From positions 186,001 through 250,000 of the forward strand of contig CAUDNY010000003.1 in NCBI GenBank assembly GCA_958450865.1: DNA of 64,000 nucleotides. Reading direction: 5' to 3'. Numbering within the stretch: the first letter of the stretch is position 1; every line of letters starts with the position of its first letter. Below the pieces are notes generated by a model. It had not been told where the DNA came from. It worked only from the letters and a program-made list of their open reading frames with translations, and did no database searches. Position numbers and translations under genes: made by a program. The DNA comes from an uncultured Collinsella sp. (GTDB lineage: Bacteria; Actinomycetota; Coriobacteriia; Coriobacteriales; Coriobacteriaceae). Positions 41,108 to 50,065 of this stretch are shown here, piece by piece.

Positions 41108-41872
41108 CTAGATGTCGAACACGTAGCGCGAGCCCACTATCTTCTGGCGCCCGAGCAGCAAGGGCCGCTCGTCCGCATCGGTAAAGTACGCCTCCATATA
41201 AAAGAGCGGCTCGCCGACCGGCACCTCCAACAGCGGGGCCACCTGAGCATCGGCAAGCGCAATCTCCACGGTGCAGGGGTCGGACTTGAGCGGCGCGCGG
41301 CCCGAGTGCTCGGCAACGAGCGCAAAGATTGAGTTATCGGTGAGGTCCTTATCGGCCAGCGTCTGCAAGTAGGGATGGTCGGCGAGCACAAAGGCGTTGT
41401 TCTCAAGCATGACGGGGATGCCGTCGGCCGTGCGCACGCGCTCGACCACGATAAGCTCGCAGCCGGGCTCCACGCCAAAGAACGCCGCATCCTCGTGCGT
41501 CGCCGCGACCACCGTGCGCGATACCAGGCGCGCTCCGGGCACCATGTCGTTGGCAGCACAACCCTCAGTAAAGCTCTGGACGTCGCCCTTCTGGCGAATC
41601 TTGCGCTTGAGCTTGGGAGCGCATACAAAGGTGCCCCTCCCCTGCTGGCGGTTGAGGTAGCCCGCGCGCGACAGCTCCTCGATGGCACGGCGTACGGTGA
41701 TGCGCCCCACGCCGTAGGACTTCGCGAGCTCCATCTCGGAAGGAATGCGCGAGCCGGCCGCGTACACGCCGCGCGCGATCTCGCCCTTCAGGTCGTCCAT
41801 AACCTGCTGATACAGCGGCACGGCGGAAACCTCGGCGCGCTCGGAACGTTCGGTCTTGCTATCGGATGCCAT
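41108..41872 (-). CDS. GntR/UTRA transcriptional regulator (system 2)
   Basis: 254 residues. Winged helix VPLYQQVMDDLKGEIARGVY, then GSRIPSEMELAKSYGVGRIT and VRRAIEELSRAGYLNRQQGR; UTRA domain from about 100 to the end (VERVRTADGIPVMLENNAFV). It has a 17-residue N-terminal extension (MASDSKTERSERAEVSA) ahead of the usual fold. Predicted to control the SIS gene downstream through the repeats at 41020-41098. Its start codon lies 2 bases before the recQ stop, so it may also be read with recQ. Confidence 0.9.
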   Translation of the reverse strand: MASDSKTERSERAEVSAVPLYQQVMDDLKGEIARGVYAAGSRIPSEMELAKSYGVGRITVRRAIEELSRAGYLNRQQGRGTFVCAPKLKRKIRQKGDVQSFTEGCAANDMVPGARLVSRTVVAATHEDAAFFGVEPGCELIVVERVRTADGIPVMLENNAFVLADHPYLQTLADKDLTDNSIFALVAEHSGRAPLKSDPCTVEIALADAQVAPLLEVPVGEPLFYMEAYFTDADERPLLLGRQKIVGSRYVFDI

Positions 41873-41874
41873 CG

Positions 41875-43854
41875 TTACGCTCCATCCCGCGCATGCTCGG
41901 ACTCAAACTCTTCAATCGCCGCCATAAACTGCTCGCCAAAGGCGTCGGCCTTTTTCTCGCCGATGCCGTTGACCTGGATAAGCTCGTCGCGCGTCTGCGG
42001 GCGCAGGCGGCACAGGCCGCGCAGGGCCTTGTCGGAGAAGACCATATACGGCGCCATCTCCAGCTCGGTCGAGATTTCCTTGCGCAGGGCGCGCAGGCGC
42101 TCGAACAGCTCGGCATCGTCGCCCACGTGCGGGCGCTGATCCATCTCGGCCTCCTCGCGCAGCAGATCCACCGCACGACGGGCGCGGGCAGAGGCCTTGC
42201 GCTTGGACGCGCGACGCTTAACGGTAAAGGCGAACGCCTCGTCCTCGACCTCGCCGGCACGCGGGCCCAGCCCCACGACCGGGTACTGTCCCTGCGAGGT
42301 GGCCAAATAACCGCGGCCGCACAGCTGCCCGATGATGTCCTTAATGCGCCCGACCGATTCACTCGACAGCTCACCGTAGCCGCGGTCCTCGTCCAGATGC
42401 ATCTGGCGAATGCGCTCAGTGTTGCCGCCGTGGAGCACGTCGGCGATCAGCGACTTGCCAAAACGCATGGGACGCGTGGCCACATAGCGCACGGCAGCGC
42501 GGGCCATATCGGTGACGTCCTCGACCTCGAACTGCGTGAGGCAGTTGCTGCAGTTGCCGCAGCCCTCGGCTTCGTCCGTGGCGGTGCCGCCCGCGGCGGC
42601 TGCCGCGTGCTCGGCCGCGGCCTCGTCGCCAAAGTAGCGCAACATGTATTCGCGCAGGCAGCCGGTGGTATTGCAGTAGCCCTCCATCTGGCTGAGCAGA
42701 CGATATCGATTCTGGAGCGCCCACGCGCGTTGTTCGTCGTCAAGTGCCTCGTCGGCAGCATCTCCGCGGTCGATCAAAAAGCGGCGCATGCGAAAATCGT
42801 TGCCGTTCCACAGCAGGTGGCAGCTGGCCGGGTCGCCATCGCGGCCGGCGCGGCCCGCCTCCTGGTAGTAGGCCTCGATGCTCTCGGGCACGTTGTTGTG
42901 AATCACGTAGCGCACGTTGGGCTTGTCGATGCCCATACCAAAGGCGTTGGTGGCAACCATCACCTGGATGTCGTCGTCGATAAAGGCGCGCTGGCTTTGG
43001 CGGCGGGCGTCATTGCCCATGCCGGCATGGTAGCGGCCAACGCGAATGCCGCTGGGGCCCAGCGCCTCGGCAAGCTCGCCTGCCAGCGCATCGACCGTCT
43101 TGCGGGTCGAGCAATACACGATGCCGCTCTCGCTCGAATGCGCGATCACGTAGTCGCGCACCCAGGCGGTCTTGGCCTTGTCGCCCATCTCTTCGCAACC
43201 AAAGTAGAGGTTCTTGCGATCGAAGCCCGTCACCACCGTCGCGGGGTTTTGCAGGCCGAGCATCTGCTGAATATCCGCACGCACGCGCTCAGTCGCCGTG
43301 GCGGTAAAGGCCGCCACGATAGGGCGCTGCGGCAGGGAATTGATGAACTCGCGAATCTGCAGGTAGGCGGGACGGAAATCCTGGCCCCATTGGCTTACGC
43401 AGTGGGCCTCGTCAATGGCCACGAGCGGCACGCCAAGGCCGCCGTCCGCCGCGGCCTCCTGCGCAAAGGCTAAAAAGCGCGGCTCGAGCAGGCGCTCGGG
43501 TGCCACGTACATAAGCTGGTAGCGGCCCTCGCGCGCCCGCTTGAGCACGGTGTTTTGCTGGGCCGGAGTAAGGCTGGAGTTGAGATAGCTGGGTCGCGCA
43601 CCCGCCGCGAGCAACGCGCGGGTCTGATCCTCCATAAGCGACAGCAGCGGACTCACCACAAAGGTGATGCCGGACAGCATGAGCGCGGGTACCTGGTAGC
43701 AAATGGACTTGCCGGCGCCCGTGGGCATAACGCCCAGCGCGTCGCGACCGGCAAGGATCGCATCGACCATGCGGTCCTGCCCCGGGCGAAACGAGGTGTA
43801 GCCAAAATAGTCGCCGAGCGTGTCGAGCGCCATCTGCTGCATGCTATCGATCAT
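41875..43854 (-). CDS. recQ: RecQ family ATP-dependent DNA helicase
   Basis: 659 residues. Walker A GVMPTGAGKSICYQ, DEAHCVSQWG (Walker B and aromatic loop), FTATATERV and the motif VI segment YYQEAGRAGRDG are intact. The RQC zinc-binding Cys cluster (CNTTGCLREYML, then CGNCSNC) and a C-terminal HRDC domain (LRALRKEISTELEMAPYMVF) follow. It unwinds DNA 3' to 5' in recombination and repair. The ATG at 43854 has AGGA 4 bases upstream. It ends two bases before the GntR ATG. Confidence 0.96.
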   Translation of the reverse strand: MIDSMQQMALDTLGDYFGYTSFRPGQDRMVDAILAGRDALGVMPTGAGKSICYQVPALMLSGITFVVSPLLSLMEDQTRALLAAGARPSYLNSSLTPAQQNTVLKRAREGRYQLMYVAPERLLEPRFLAFAQEAAADGGLGVPLVAIDEAHCVSQWGQDFRPAYLQIREFINSLPQRPIVAAFTATATERVRADIQQMLGLQNPATVVTGFDRKNLYFGCEEMGDKAKTAWVRDYVIAHSSESGIVYCSTRKTVDALAGELAEALGPSGIRVGRYHAGMGNDARRQSQRAFIDDDIQVMVATNAFGMGIDKPNVRYVIHNNVPESIEAYYQEAGRAGRDGDPASCHLLWNGNDFRMRRFLIDRGDAADEALDDEQRAWALQNRYRLLSQMEGYCNTTGCLREYMLRYFGDEAAAEHAAAAAGGTATDEAEGCGNCSNCLTQFEVEDVTDMARAAVRYVATRPMRFGKSLIADVLHGGNTERIRQMHLDEDRGYGELSSESVGRIKDIIGQLCGRGYLATSQGQYPVVGLGPRAGEVEDEAFAFTVKRRASKRKASARARRAVDLLREEAEMDQRPHVGDDAELFERLRALRKEISTELEMAPYMVFSDKALRGLCRLRPQTRDELIQVNGIGEKKADAFGEQFMAAIEEFESEHARDGA

Positions 43855-43980
43855 GGTTTCCTAACGTCCAGGTCATCTGCCGCCGATTATACGCCGCCAC
43901 GCGGACCGGTGCCGCACGGCCGCCGGCCACGGGCAACGTGATCCAAGGCGAACGAGAGTAGATTTTTGGACACTTTCAGA

Positions 43981-44048
43981 ATGAGAGTGGATAATCTCCC
44001 ACTTTGAACCCGTCACCAAGCCAAAAATGGGAGATTATCCACGCTCAT
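43981..44048. repeat. GAGCGTGGAT inverted-repeat element, copy 3
   Basis: ATGAGAGTGGATAATCTCCC (from 43981) and GGGAGATTATCCACGCTCAT (to 44048) are 20-21-base arms with one mismatch around a 26-base centre. Same family as 19569-19632 and 26021-26164. Confidence 0.8.
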
Positions 44049-44096
44049 TCTATGGGTAGTCGATGTTTTGGCAATGTCAGCGAAAACCCGCCAGAG

Positions 44097-44222
44097 CGAG
44101 CAAGGTGCCTTGAAACAAGGCGGCATCGATCTTCTGATCATGCCGCCGAAGTTGAAAGGCAGATTGCCGCTCTGGCGGGCTTGCAGCGTCGAGCCGTTGC
44201 GCGGTTTGGAAAACCGCGCAAC
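44097..44222. other. compound structured region before the 44228 gene
   Basis: CCCGCCAGAGCG (44097-44108) pairs perfectly with CGCTCTGGCGGG (44168-44179), enclosing smaller hairpins (GCCTTGAAACAAGGC; GGCGGCAT with ATGCCGCC). Next to it is a second perfect hairpin, GTTGCGCGGTTT / AAACCGCGCAAC (44196-44222), just after the GntR stop. There is no U tract. It may be a structured RNA, a processing site or another repeat; the function is not clear. Confidence 0.6.
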
Positions 44223-44227
44223 TAGAG

Positions 44228-44947
44228 CTACATGACCATGACGTAGCGCGATCCCACGTAGTACTGCTTACCCATCAGGACCGGCTCGCCATTGGGGCCC
44301 GTGAAGCCGGCACGCAGATTGAGCAGTGGATCGTGCGGAGCGATGCCCAGCTCGGCCGCCTGCTCGGTATTGGCACGAACGGCCTCGACCGTGCGGTAGC
44401 CAACCGAGACAATCGGCGTTCCGCCAACACGCTCGACCTCGGCAAAAATCGACTTGTCCTCAAGATCAGCCGTCAACAGCTCACGGTAGGCGTCAAAGGG
44501 CACAAAGATGTTCTCCTCAAAGATGGGCTCGCCATCGGCCGTACGCACGCGCTTAATATGCAGCAGGAGCGCATCCTTCTGCAAACCAAAGAACTCCATC
44601 TCGTTTTGACGTGCCGGCACAATCTGGCGATCGACCACATGCGCGCCCGCCTTCATGCCATTGTCGGCACACAGCGCGGTAAACGTCTGCAGCGTCGAGG
44701 CGTGAAACTGGCGATTGATGTGCGGCGTGGAGACAAAGGTGCCACGGCCCTGCTGCTTAACCAGGTAGCCATCGGAGCACAACTCCTCGACGGCGCGGCG
44801 CACCGTAATGCGGCTCACCTCGTACTGCTCGGCTAGCTCAAGCTCGGAAGGAATACGCCCCTTTGGTGCATAAATACCTTTCTCGATCGCATCCTTGATT
44901 TCGTCGTAAATCTGCTGGTAAAGCGGTGCATTTTTGGGCGCAGGCAT
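44228..44947 (-). CDS. GntR/UTRA transcriptional regulator (system 3)
   Basis: 239 residues. Winged helix APLYQQIYDEIKDAIEKGIY, then GRIPSELELAEQYEVSRITV and RRAVEELCSDGYLVKQQGRG; UTRA domain to the end (YRTVEAVRANTEQAAELGIA). Encoded 260 bases from no obvious target, but its leader contains TATAACGTCTT, also found upstream of the PTS IIAB operon at 51018. Likely the regulator of PTS system 3 and perhaps of itself. UTRA ligands for this branch are typically phosphosugars. Confidence 0.9.
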   Translation of the reverse strand: MPAPKNAPLYQQIYDEIKDAIEKGIYAPKGRIPSELELAEQYEVSRITVRRAVEELCSDGYLVKQQGRGTFVSTPHINRQFHASTLQTFTALCADNGMKAGAHVVDRQIVPARQNEMEFFGLQKDALLLHIKRVRTADGEPIFEENIFVPFDAYRELLTADLEDKSIFAEVERVGGTPIVSVGYRTVEAVRANTEQAAELGIAPHDPLLNLRAGFTGPNGEPVLMGKQYYVGSRYVMVM

Positions 44948-44989
44948 ATCTGATCACTCTTATCGAAATATCAAAATAACTAATACGTA

Positions 44990-45000
44990 TATAACGTCTT
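44990..45000. promoter_or_regulatory. TATAACGTCTT operator-like motif upstream of the GntR gene
   Basis: TATAACGTCTT at 44990-45000 is identical to 51018-51028. The wider ACGTATATAACGT (44985-44997) is palindromic. Confidence 0.55.
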
Positions 45001-45051
45001 TTTATATGTTACCTCAGTTGGATAAAACGATACACCACATACAGCAAAACC

Positions 45052-46059
45052 TTACTTGCCGTCGTCCTGTTGCAGACTGTCCTGCTCGCTGAGGCGCGCC
45101 TGCCTGCTGGCCATGCGTGCGGGCTTGTCGGGATCGGGAACGGCCGTGGGCATGGGCTCGTCGACATGGCCACCCCACCAGCCGCCCACAAAGCTGAGCG
45201 TGTGGAACACGTTGATCACGGCACCGGGATCAATGTCGCACACCAGCTTGATAATGTCCTGGCTCTCGTAGGTCGAGACAACGGCGTGCAGCAGGTACAT
45301 CTTTTCACGGCTGTATCCGCCGATGACCTCGGCGCAACTAATGCCGTGCTGAAAATGGTCAATATAGGCGGTCATGACCTCGTCTGCCTTGCGCGTCGTG
45401 ATCTGCAGCGTCACGCGGTCGTAGCGATGATAGAAGCTGTCGATGGTCTTGGTCGAAATAAATTGGAACACGATGGAGTACGCCGCATTGTCCCAGCCAA
45501 ACATAAAACCAAAGATCGCCAGAATAAAGCAGTTGAAACCAAAGATGACGCCCCAGATGGTCTTGCCCGTGTGGTTGGAGACCCATAACGCGATAAAGTC
45601 GGTGCCGCCGGTGGATGCGCCGGACTTAAGCGCGATGGCAGCGCCCAGGCCCGAGACCACGCCGCCAAAAATGATGAGCATGATCTTGTCGCCCAAAAAC
45701 GGCGCGAAGTGAAAGACGTTGAGGAACAGCGATGAGAGCACGACCTGCATCATCGAGAAGATGACGAAGCGCTTGCTAATGCCGCTCCAGCATAGGAGCG
45801 CCACGGGGATGTTGAGCGCGAGCATGCCGAGTGAGATGTCGATATGAACGCCACCCAGCGAGGTAACGCGATCGAGCAGGACCGCGACGCCGGTAAGACC
45901 GCTCGGAAGCAGGTCGGCGGGTTGAATGAACGCCTGGATCAGGAATGTCTGGAGAACGGCAGAAATGGTGACCGCCACGGCGGTGATGGCACGGCGGACG
46001 ATGGTAAGGCGGCCGAGCACGAGCACGCGGTCCGTGAGCTGATCGATGGCGTTCGCCAC
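45052..46059 (-). CDS. YitT family membrane protein
   Basis: 335 residues from a GTG at 46059 with AAAGGAG 5 bases upstream. Five to six membrane helices in the N-terminal 200 residues include FIQPADLLPSGLTGVAVLLD and GGTDFIA, both typical YitT features, followed by the C-terminal DUF2179 domain (DRVTLQITTRKADEVMTAYI, then GYSREKMYLLHAVVSTYES). YitT proteins are membrane proteins of unresolved function, possibly transporters. A disordered tail of about 40 residues follows. Not clearly in an operon. Confidence 0.9.
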   Translation of the reverse strand: MANAIDQLTDRVLVLGRLTIVRRAITAVAVTISAVLQTFLIQAFIQPADLLPSGLTGVAVLLDRVTSLGGVHIDISLGMLALNIPVALLCWSGISKRFVIFSMMQVVLSSLFLNVFHFAPFLGDKIMLIIFGGVVSGLGAAIALKSGASTGGTDFIALWVSNHTGKTIWGVIFGFNCFILAIFGFMFGWDNAAYSIVFQFISTKTIDSFYHRYDRVTLQITTRKADEVMTAYIDHFQHGISCAEVIGGYSREKMYLLHAVVSTYESQDIIKLVCDIDPGAVINVFHTLSFVGGWWGGHVDEPMPTAVPDPDKPARMASRQARLSEQDSLQQDDGK

Positions 46060-46195
46060 GTAGGCTCCTTTCGAAGGCAGATGTAGTTGTGGGGCGTGGC
46101 CGCGATTGTAGCATGGAGCATGCGGGGGCGCTTCAATTCACCCTCTCTCGACAACCAAAACGGGACCGGTAACCCCACAACCAAAGGCCCAAATT

Positions 46196-46319
46196 CTAAG
46201 TGAGTAGACTTTTCGCAACCTGCCGAGCATAGCCAATAACAGCCACCTCTGTGACCTGCGGTTTTACTAAGGCAGAAACGCTTTGTGCTCGGCATGCGCC
46301 AAAAAGTCTACTCACTTAG
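46196..46319. repeat. 124-bp palindromic element related to the 178-bp family
   Basis: CTAAGTGAGTAGACTTTT and its complement form the arms (46196-46215, 46300-46319). Inner CTGCCGAGCA/TGCTCGGCA arms pair, and the core contains CCTGCGGTTTT as in the 178-bp elements. The pattern of a variable outer end, then ACTTTT-CGC, then a GC-rich inner arm, suggests a shorter relative. Confidence 0.75.
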
Positions 46320-46414
46320 TCTGAGTCGAAGCCAAACTGATCCAAATTGAAGCCAAAATGGGCCAATCCGCCGCGATAAATGCGCGAATCGGCACTTCTC
46401 GCGGCGGATTGACG

Positions 46415-47044
46415 CTACAAAGCGGCCAAAATGTCGGTCAGATTGTCGATAACGGCATCGGCTCGCGATTGATCGAGGTTGACGCCCTCGTGCGGACGCA
46501 GTGCCAGGACGCGGGCGCCGGAGCGCTTGCCGGCTTCGATGCCCATCGGCGAGTCCTCGATAACCAGGCACTCGGCAGGCTCCACCCCCAGCGCCTCCAT
46601 GGCACGCAGGTAGATCTCGGGGTCGGGCTTAAACGCACTGCACTCGTGGCCGCTGATGGTATAGTTCAGCACGTCGGCGATACCGGCAATCTCCACCAGC
46701 TCGTCGATCAGCTCACGATAGGACGAGCTCGCGATGGCGCACTTCACGCCGCGCTCGTGCAGCTCACGCATCACCGGCTCCGTCTGCTCGTTGAGCAGCT
46801 CAGCATACGGAACGGGATGGTCCGGGCTGTAGACTTGCTTGTACTCCACGCGCAGGCGCTCGCGTAGCTCAATATCGTCGGGCACCAGCGCCTCCCAAAT
46901 GGCAGGCTCGTTAGACCCCGAAAGATCGGGGATCTCGTCAAAGTGGAAGCCCTTTTCTTCCATAAACGCCACGCGACGACGGTTGTAGAACCACTCGGTA
47001 TCGACCAGCACGCCGTCCATGTCAAACAGCACTGCCTTGATCAT
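46415..47044 (-). CDS. HAD superfamily hydrolase, beta-phosphoglucomutase-like
   Basis: 209 residues. Motif I FDMDGVLVDTE gives the nucleophile Asp and acid/base Asp, with a cap domain after it; motif II is ASSSYRELI, the lysine lies in FKPDPEIYL, and motif IV is VIEDSPMGI. This subfamily contains sugar phosphatases and beta-phosphoglucomutases. It lies just downstream of the SIS/PTS system 3 genes on the same strand, so a sugar-phosphate phosphatase role is plausible. The ATG at 47044 has GAAGGAG 6 bases upstream. A palindromic repeat sits directly in its leader. Confidence 0.88.
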   Translation of the reverse strand: MIKAVLFDMDGVLVDTEWFYNRRRVAFMEEKGFHFDEIPDLSGSNEPAIWEALVPDDIELRERLRVEYKQVYSPDHPVPYAELLNEQTEPVMRELHERGVKCAIASSSYRELIDELVEIAGIADVLNYTISGHECSAFKPDPEIYLRAMEALGVEPAECLVIEDSPMGIEAGKRSGARVLALRPHEGVNLDQSRADAVIDNLTDILAAL

Positions 47045-47058
47045 ACGCATCTCCTTCC

Positions 47059-47093
47059 ACCTGCCAAAAAGGGACAGGTTTTTTTTGGTAGGT
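47059..47093. repeat. CCTGCCAAAA/GGTAGGT hairpin repeat in the HAD gene leader
   Basis: ACCTGCCAAAAA pairs with TTTTTGGTAGGT, with GGGACAGG in the loop. Same family as 36808-36845 and 54436-54473. It ends about 15 bases before the HAD start codon. Confidence 0.75.
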
Positions 47094-47139
47094 TTTATCT
47101 GGGGTTTTGCGGAGCGACAAACACGCCCTCCCCAGAGCA

Positions 47140-47171
47140 AAAAAGGGGATGGGGCGAAAACCCCATCCCCT
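47140..47171 (-). terminator. Rho-independent terminator of PTS operon 3
   Basis: Minus strand AGGGGATGGGG and CCCCATCCCCT form a stem with TTTTCG in the loop, followed by TTTTTTGCTC. It lies 34 bases after the SIS stop. Confidence 0.92.
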
Positions 47172-47204
47172 CTCAATCAACCCGTAAGGTCTACTTACTT
47201 GTGA

Positions 47205-48188
47205 TTAGTAGGAAAGCTTCCACATGTAGCGACGCATGGTCAGCGGGTGCTGACGGGCCTCGGCGATCTGGTTGCCGTACTCGCGCATAACGGCGAGGTG
47301 CAGCAGCGGGTTGAAGTAGGTGACGACGCTCGCGGGCACGGCGTCGGCCAGGCCGTAGTCCTTGGCGTCGATCAGAGCGACCTTGGCGCCCATGCGCTCA
47401 AGGAAGGTGAGGGCGCGGGCGTCCATCGGACGGGTGGCGCCATCGGACATGAAGAAGACGTAGGGCTTACCCTCGGTGGAAACCTCGAACGGGCCGTGGA
47501 AGTACTCGCCGGTGTTGTAGGCGGCGGCGTCGATCCACTGCATCTCGGTGAACAGGAAGGCGGCGTGAGAATAAGCCATCTTCTCGGAGGCACCGGAAGC
47601 CATGAAGTAGATCATCTTGTCGTCCTTGAAGTCCTCGGCGAACTTCTTGGCGAGCTTCTTGCAGTGCTGAGCGGCGTTCTCGCAGAGATCAAAGACGTTG
47701 GTGAGGCCGGTGATCATGTCCTCGTAGTGGTCATAGCCCTCGGTCTGCTGAAGGATCTCGAGAGCAAGAGCGATGGCATAGCCGGGCTTCTCGCACTTGG
47801 CAGCGTAGTTGGCGTGGAAGCCGTGAACGATGACGTGGTCGGCATCGACGGTCAGAGCGGAGCCAGCCTTGTTGGTGAGGGAGACGACCGGGCAGTTGTG
47901 CTTCTTGGCGGTCTTGTTGGCCTCGACGGTCTCGGGCGTGGAGCCACCGAGGGAGCAGGTGATCACGAAGGTGTGCTCGTTGACCCAGGAAGGCGTGTCG
48001 TAGTTGAACTCGTTAGCGGTGAAGATCTGAACGTTCAGCTTGTCCGTGTTGTTGGCCAGGAAGTACTTGGCGGGGTAAAGGTCGGACATGGAAGCGCCGC
48101 AGCCGACGAAGGCGACGCTGTGGATCTCGTGGTTGGACAGGACGTCAGCGACGATCTGCTTAGGGAGGTTAAGGTCGATCTCGTACAT
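47205..48188 (-). CDS. SIS-domain sugar isomerase/deglycase (system 3)
   Basis: 327 residues. SVAFVGCGASMSDLYPAKYF and VITCSLGGSTPETVEANK form the first SIS site. EMQWIDAAAYNTGEYFHGPF holds the GExxHGP motif, and RRYMWKLSY is the FrlB-like C-terminus. The ATG at 48188 is 9 bases after AAAGGA; an earlier ATG at 48197 abuts that site. It is the last gene of a IIAB-IIC-IID-SIS operon and is separated from IID by two hairpins. It likely processes the phosphosugar formed by this PTS. Confidence 0.87.
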   Translation of the reverse strand: MYEIDLNLPKQIVADVLSNHEIHSVAFVGCGASMSDLYPAKYFLANNTDKLNVQIFTANEFNYDTPSWVNEHTFVITCSLGGSTPETVEANKTAKKHNCPVVSLTNKAGSALTVDADHVIVHGFHANYAAKCEKPGYAIALALEILQQTEGYDHYEDMITGLTNVFDLCENAAQHCKKLAKKFAEDFKDDKMIYFMASGASEKMAYSHAAFLFTEMQWIDAAAYNTGEYFHGPFEVSTEGKPYVFFMSDGATRPMDARALTFLERMGAKVALIDAKDYGLADAVPASVVTYFNPLLHLAVMREYGNQIAEARQHPLTMRRYMWKLSY

Positions 48189-48285
48189 CTGACACATTCC
48201 TTTCGATTTTTTGCGGCGCCACATTGCCGGACGCACGCAGGGTTACCGTAATTTGGACCGAGTCGCCGGCCCGTTGAGGATGCGA

Positions 48286-48353
48286 CAAAGGGACTGTCCC
48301 TTTGACACATTTGGGGATGGAAGCCTGCCTGGGGTATGGGATGCCAGGCAGGC
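48286..48353 (-). promoter_or_regulatory. two intercistronic hairpins between IID and SIS genes
   Basis: CAAAGGGA/TCCCTTTG (48286-48304) and GCCTGCCTGG/CCAGGCAGGC (48323-48353) lie in the 199-base gap. Neither has a U tract on the minus strand. They may set relative mRNA stability of transporter and enzyme. Confidence 0.5.
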
Positions 48354-48387
48354 CCCCGGGGGAAAGCGGTTAGACGCTTGGTCGCGA

Positions 48388-49221
48388 CTAGGCCAGGATG
48401 CCGGCCGCGGAGAGGGCGATGCCGCCCACGATGGCGATCACGAGAAGCCAACCGGTGTTGACGTTCTTCTTGATGAGCCAGTACATAAGGCCGGTGAGGC
48501 CAAGGGAGATCATCTGGGGCATCATGCCGTCCAGGATGTCCTGGATCACGACGGTGCCCTCAGCGAACTGCAGCGGGGTGGTGGCGCCGATCAGTGTGGC
48601 GATCATGCCGCCCACGGACATAAGACCCACGATGCCGCAGACATACATGAGCTTCTCCATGAGGTCGCCGCCCTGAAGCTTGCTCAGGTACTCGTGGCCG
48701 CCCTGATAGCCCATCTTGGCTGCGAACCAAGTGATCAGCACGGAGGGGACGATGGAGATGAGCATGGCCAGGATCGGGCCCATGATGGAGCCCTGCTGAG
48801 CCAGCTGAACGCCCAGACCAAAGGCGATAACGCGGATGGTGCCTTGGAAGAAGGAGTCACCGATGCCGGAAAGCGGACCCATGAGGGAGGTCTTGACCGC
48901 GTTGATCGAATCGGGGTCGAAGTTCTCGGGATCCTTGGCGTACTCCTCCTCCATGGAGGCGGAGAGGCCCAGGATGAAAGCGCTCGTCTGCGGGGTGCAG
49001 TTGTAGAACGCCATGTGACGGTGGTAAGCCTCTTTCTTAGCAGCGAGCTGCTTGGGGTCGGACTCATCCGGATAGAGGCGATCGAGCGTGGGGACCATGC
49101 CGTAGAGGAAGCCCATGTTCATCTGACGCTCGTAGTTCCAAGAGGCCTGGATGGCCCAGGAGCGCCAGAAGAACTGGCTGACCTTCTTGTTCAGGGACAC
49201 GTCCTTGGTTGCGGTTGCCAT
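48388..49221 (-). CDS. PTS mannose-family transporter subunit IID (system 3)
   Basis: 277 residues. FWRSWAIQASWNYERQMNMG and MGPLSGIGDSFFQGTIR match the IID family; a membrane bundle follows. The ATG at 49221 follows AAGGAGGA. It lies 13 bases after the IIC stop. It is a diverged paralogue of the system 1 IID. Confidence 0.95.
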   Translation of the reverse strand: MATATKDVSLNKKVSQFFWRSWAIQASWNYERQMNMGFLYGMVPTLDRLYPDESDPKQLAAKKEAYHRHMAFYNCTPQTSAFILGLSASMEEEYAKDPENFDPDSINAVKTSLMGPLSGIGDSFFQGTIRVIAFGLGVQLAQQGSIMGPILAMLISIVPSVLITWFAAKMGYQGGHEYLSKLQGGDLMEKLMYVCGIVGLMSVGGMIATLIGATTPLQFAEGTVVIQDILDGMMPQMISLGLTGLMYWLIKKNVNTGWLLVIAIVGGIALSAAGILA

Positions 49222-49234
49222 AGTGTGTTCCTCC

Positions 49235-50029
49235 TTAGTCTTCGTCGTCTTCGAGCGGATCGTAGTCGGAATCGACACCGGCGGCTGCATGGGAACCGTT
49301 GAACTTGAAGCCCATGAAGACGACAGCCAGGCACACACCGATCAGAGCGACCGCGATGACGGACAGGTTGAGGTAAGCGGCGAGCAGGAAACCGATGAAC
49401 AGGAACGGAGTCATACCCTTCTTGATCATCATGGTGAGCAGCAGGGCCAAGCCGTAGGCGGTCATGATCTTGGTCGAAACGTTAAGACCGGTGGACAGCC
49501 ACTCGGGAACCATGTTGACGATGGCCTGAACCAGGTCGGTGCCAACAAAGACGGCGAGGAAGATCGGCAGGAAGTACATGATGGCGTACAGACCGGAGCC
49601 GGCGCAGATGTGCATACGGTAGGCGGTCTTGAAGTTACCGTTATCGATCGCGTTATCGGCCACATGGGTGAGGGCGGCGATGATGGAACGGAACACGATG
49701 CCGAGGAGCTGACCCAGGACGGCGACCGGGATGGCGATCGTCATGGCGGTCTCGGCGGAAGCATCGGTCAGGCACGCGAAGGCAGCGGCCACGATACCGC
49801 CCAGGACCATATCGGGCGGAACGGCGGCGCCGACCTGCACCAGGCCCATGGACACGAGCTCGACGGCGGCACCGACGGCAAGGCCGGTGGGCACATCGCC
49901 CAGCAGCAGACCGACGAGCGTAGCGCCAACGAGGGGCTGCTCGAAGTTAAGACGACCGAGCAGGCGGGAGTCCCACATGCAGAACACGCCGACGAGGCCG
50001 ACGAGCACCGCACTGATGAACGTATTCAT
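49235..50029 (-). CDS. PTS mannose-family transporter subunit IIC (system 3)
   Basis: 264 residues, multi-pass. LLGRLNFEQPLVGATLVGLL and GAAVELVSMGLVQVGAAVPP are typical IIC elements. An acidic tail (DSDYDPLEDDED) closes the protein. It sits between IIAB and IID in the operon and forms the membrane channel with IID. Confidence 0.95.
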   Translation of the reverse strand: MNTFISAVLVGLVGVFCMWDSRLLGRLNFEQPLVGATLVGLLLGDVPTGLAVGAAVELVSMGLVQVGAAVPPDMVLGGIVAAAFACLTDASAETAMTIAIPVAVLGQLLGIVFRSIIAALTHVADNAIDNGNFKTAYRMHICAGSGLYAIMYFLPIFLAVFVGTDLVQAIVNMVPEWLSTGLNVSTKIMTAYGLALLLTMMIKKGMTPFLFIGFLLAAYLNLSVIAVALIGVCLAVVFMGFKFNGSHAAAGVDSDYDPLEDDED

Positions 50030-50065
50030 ACCCTTCTCCTTTCAGTCAGGCAAATGCCTGGTTGA

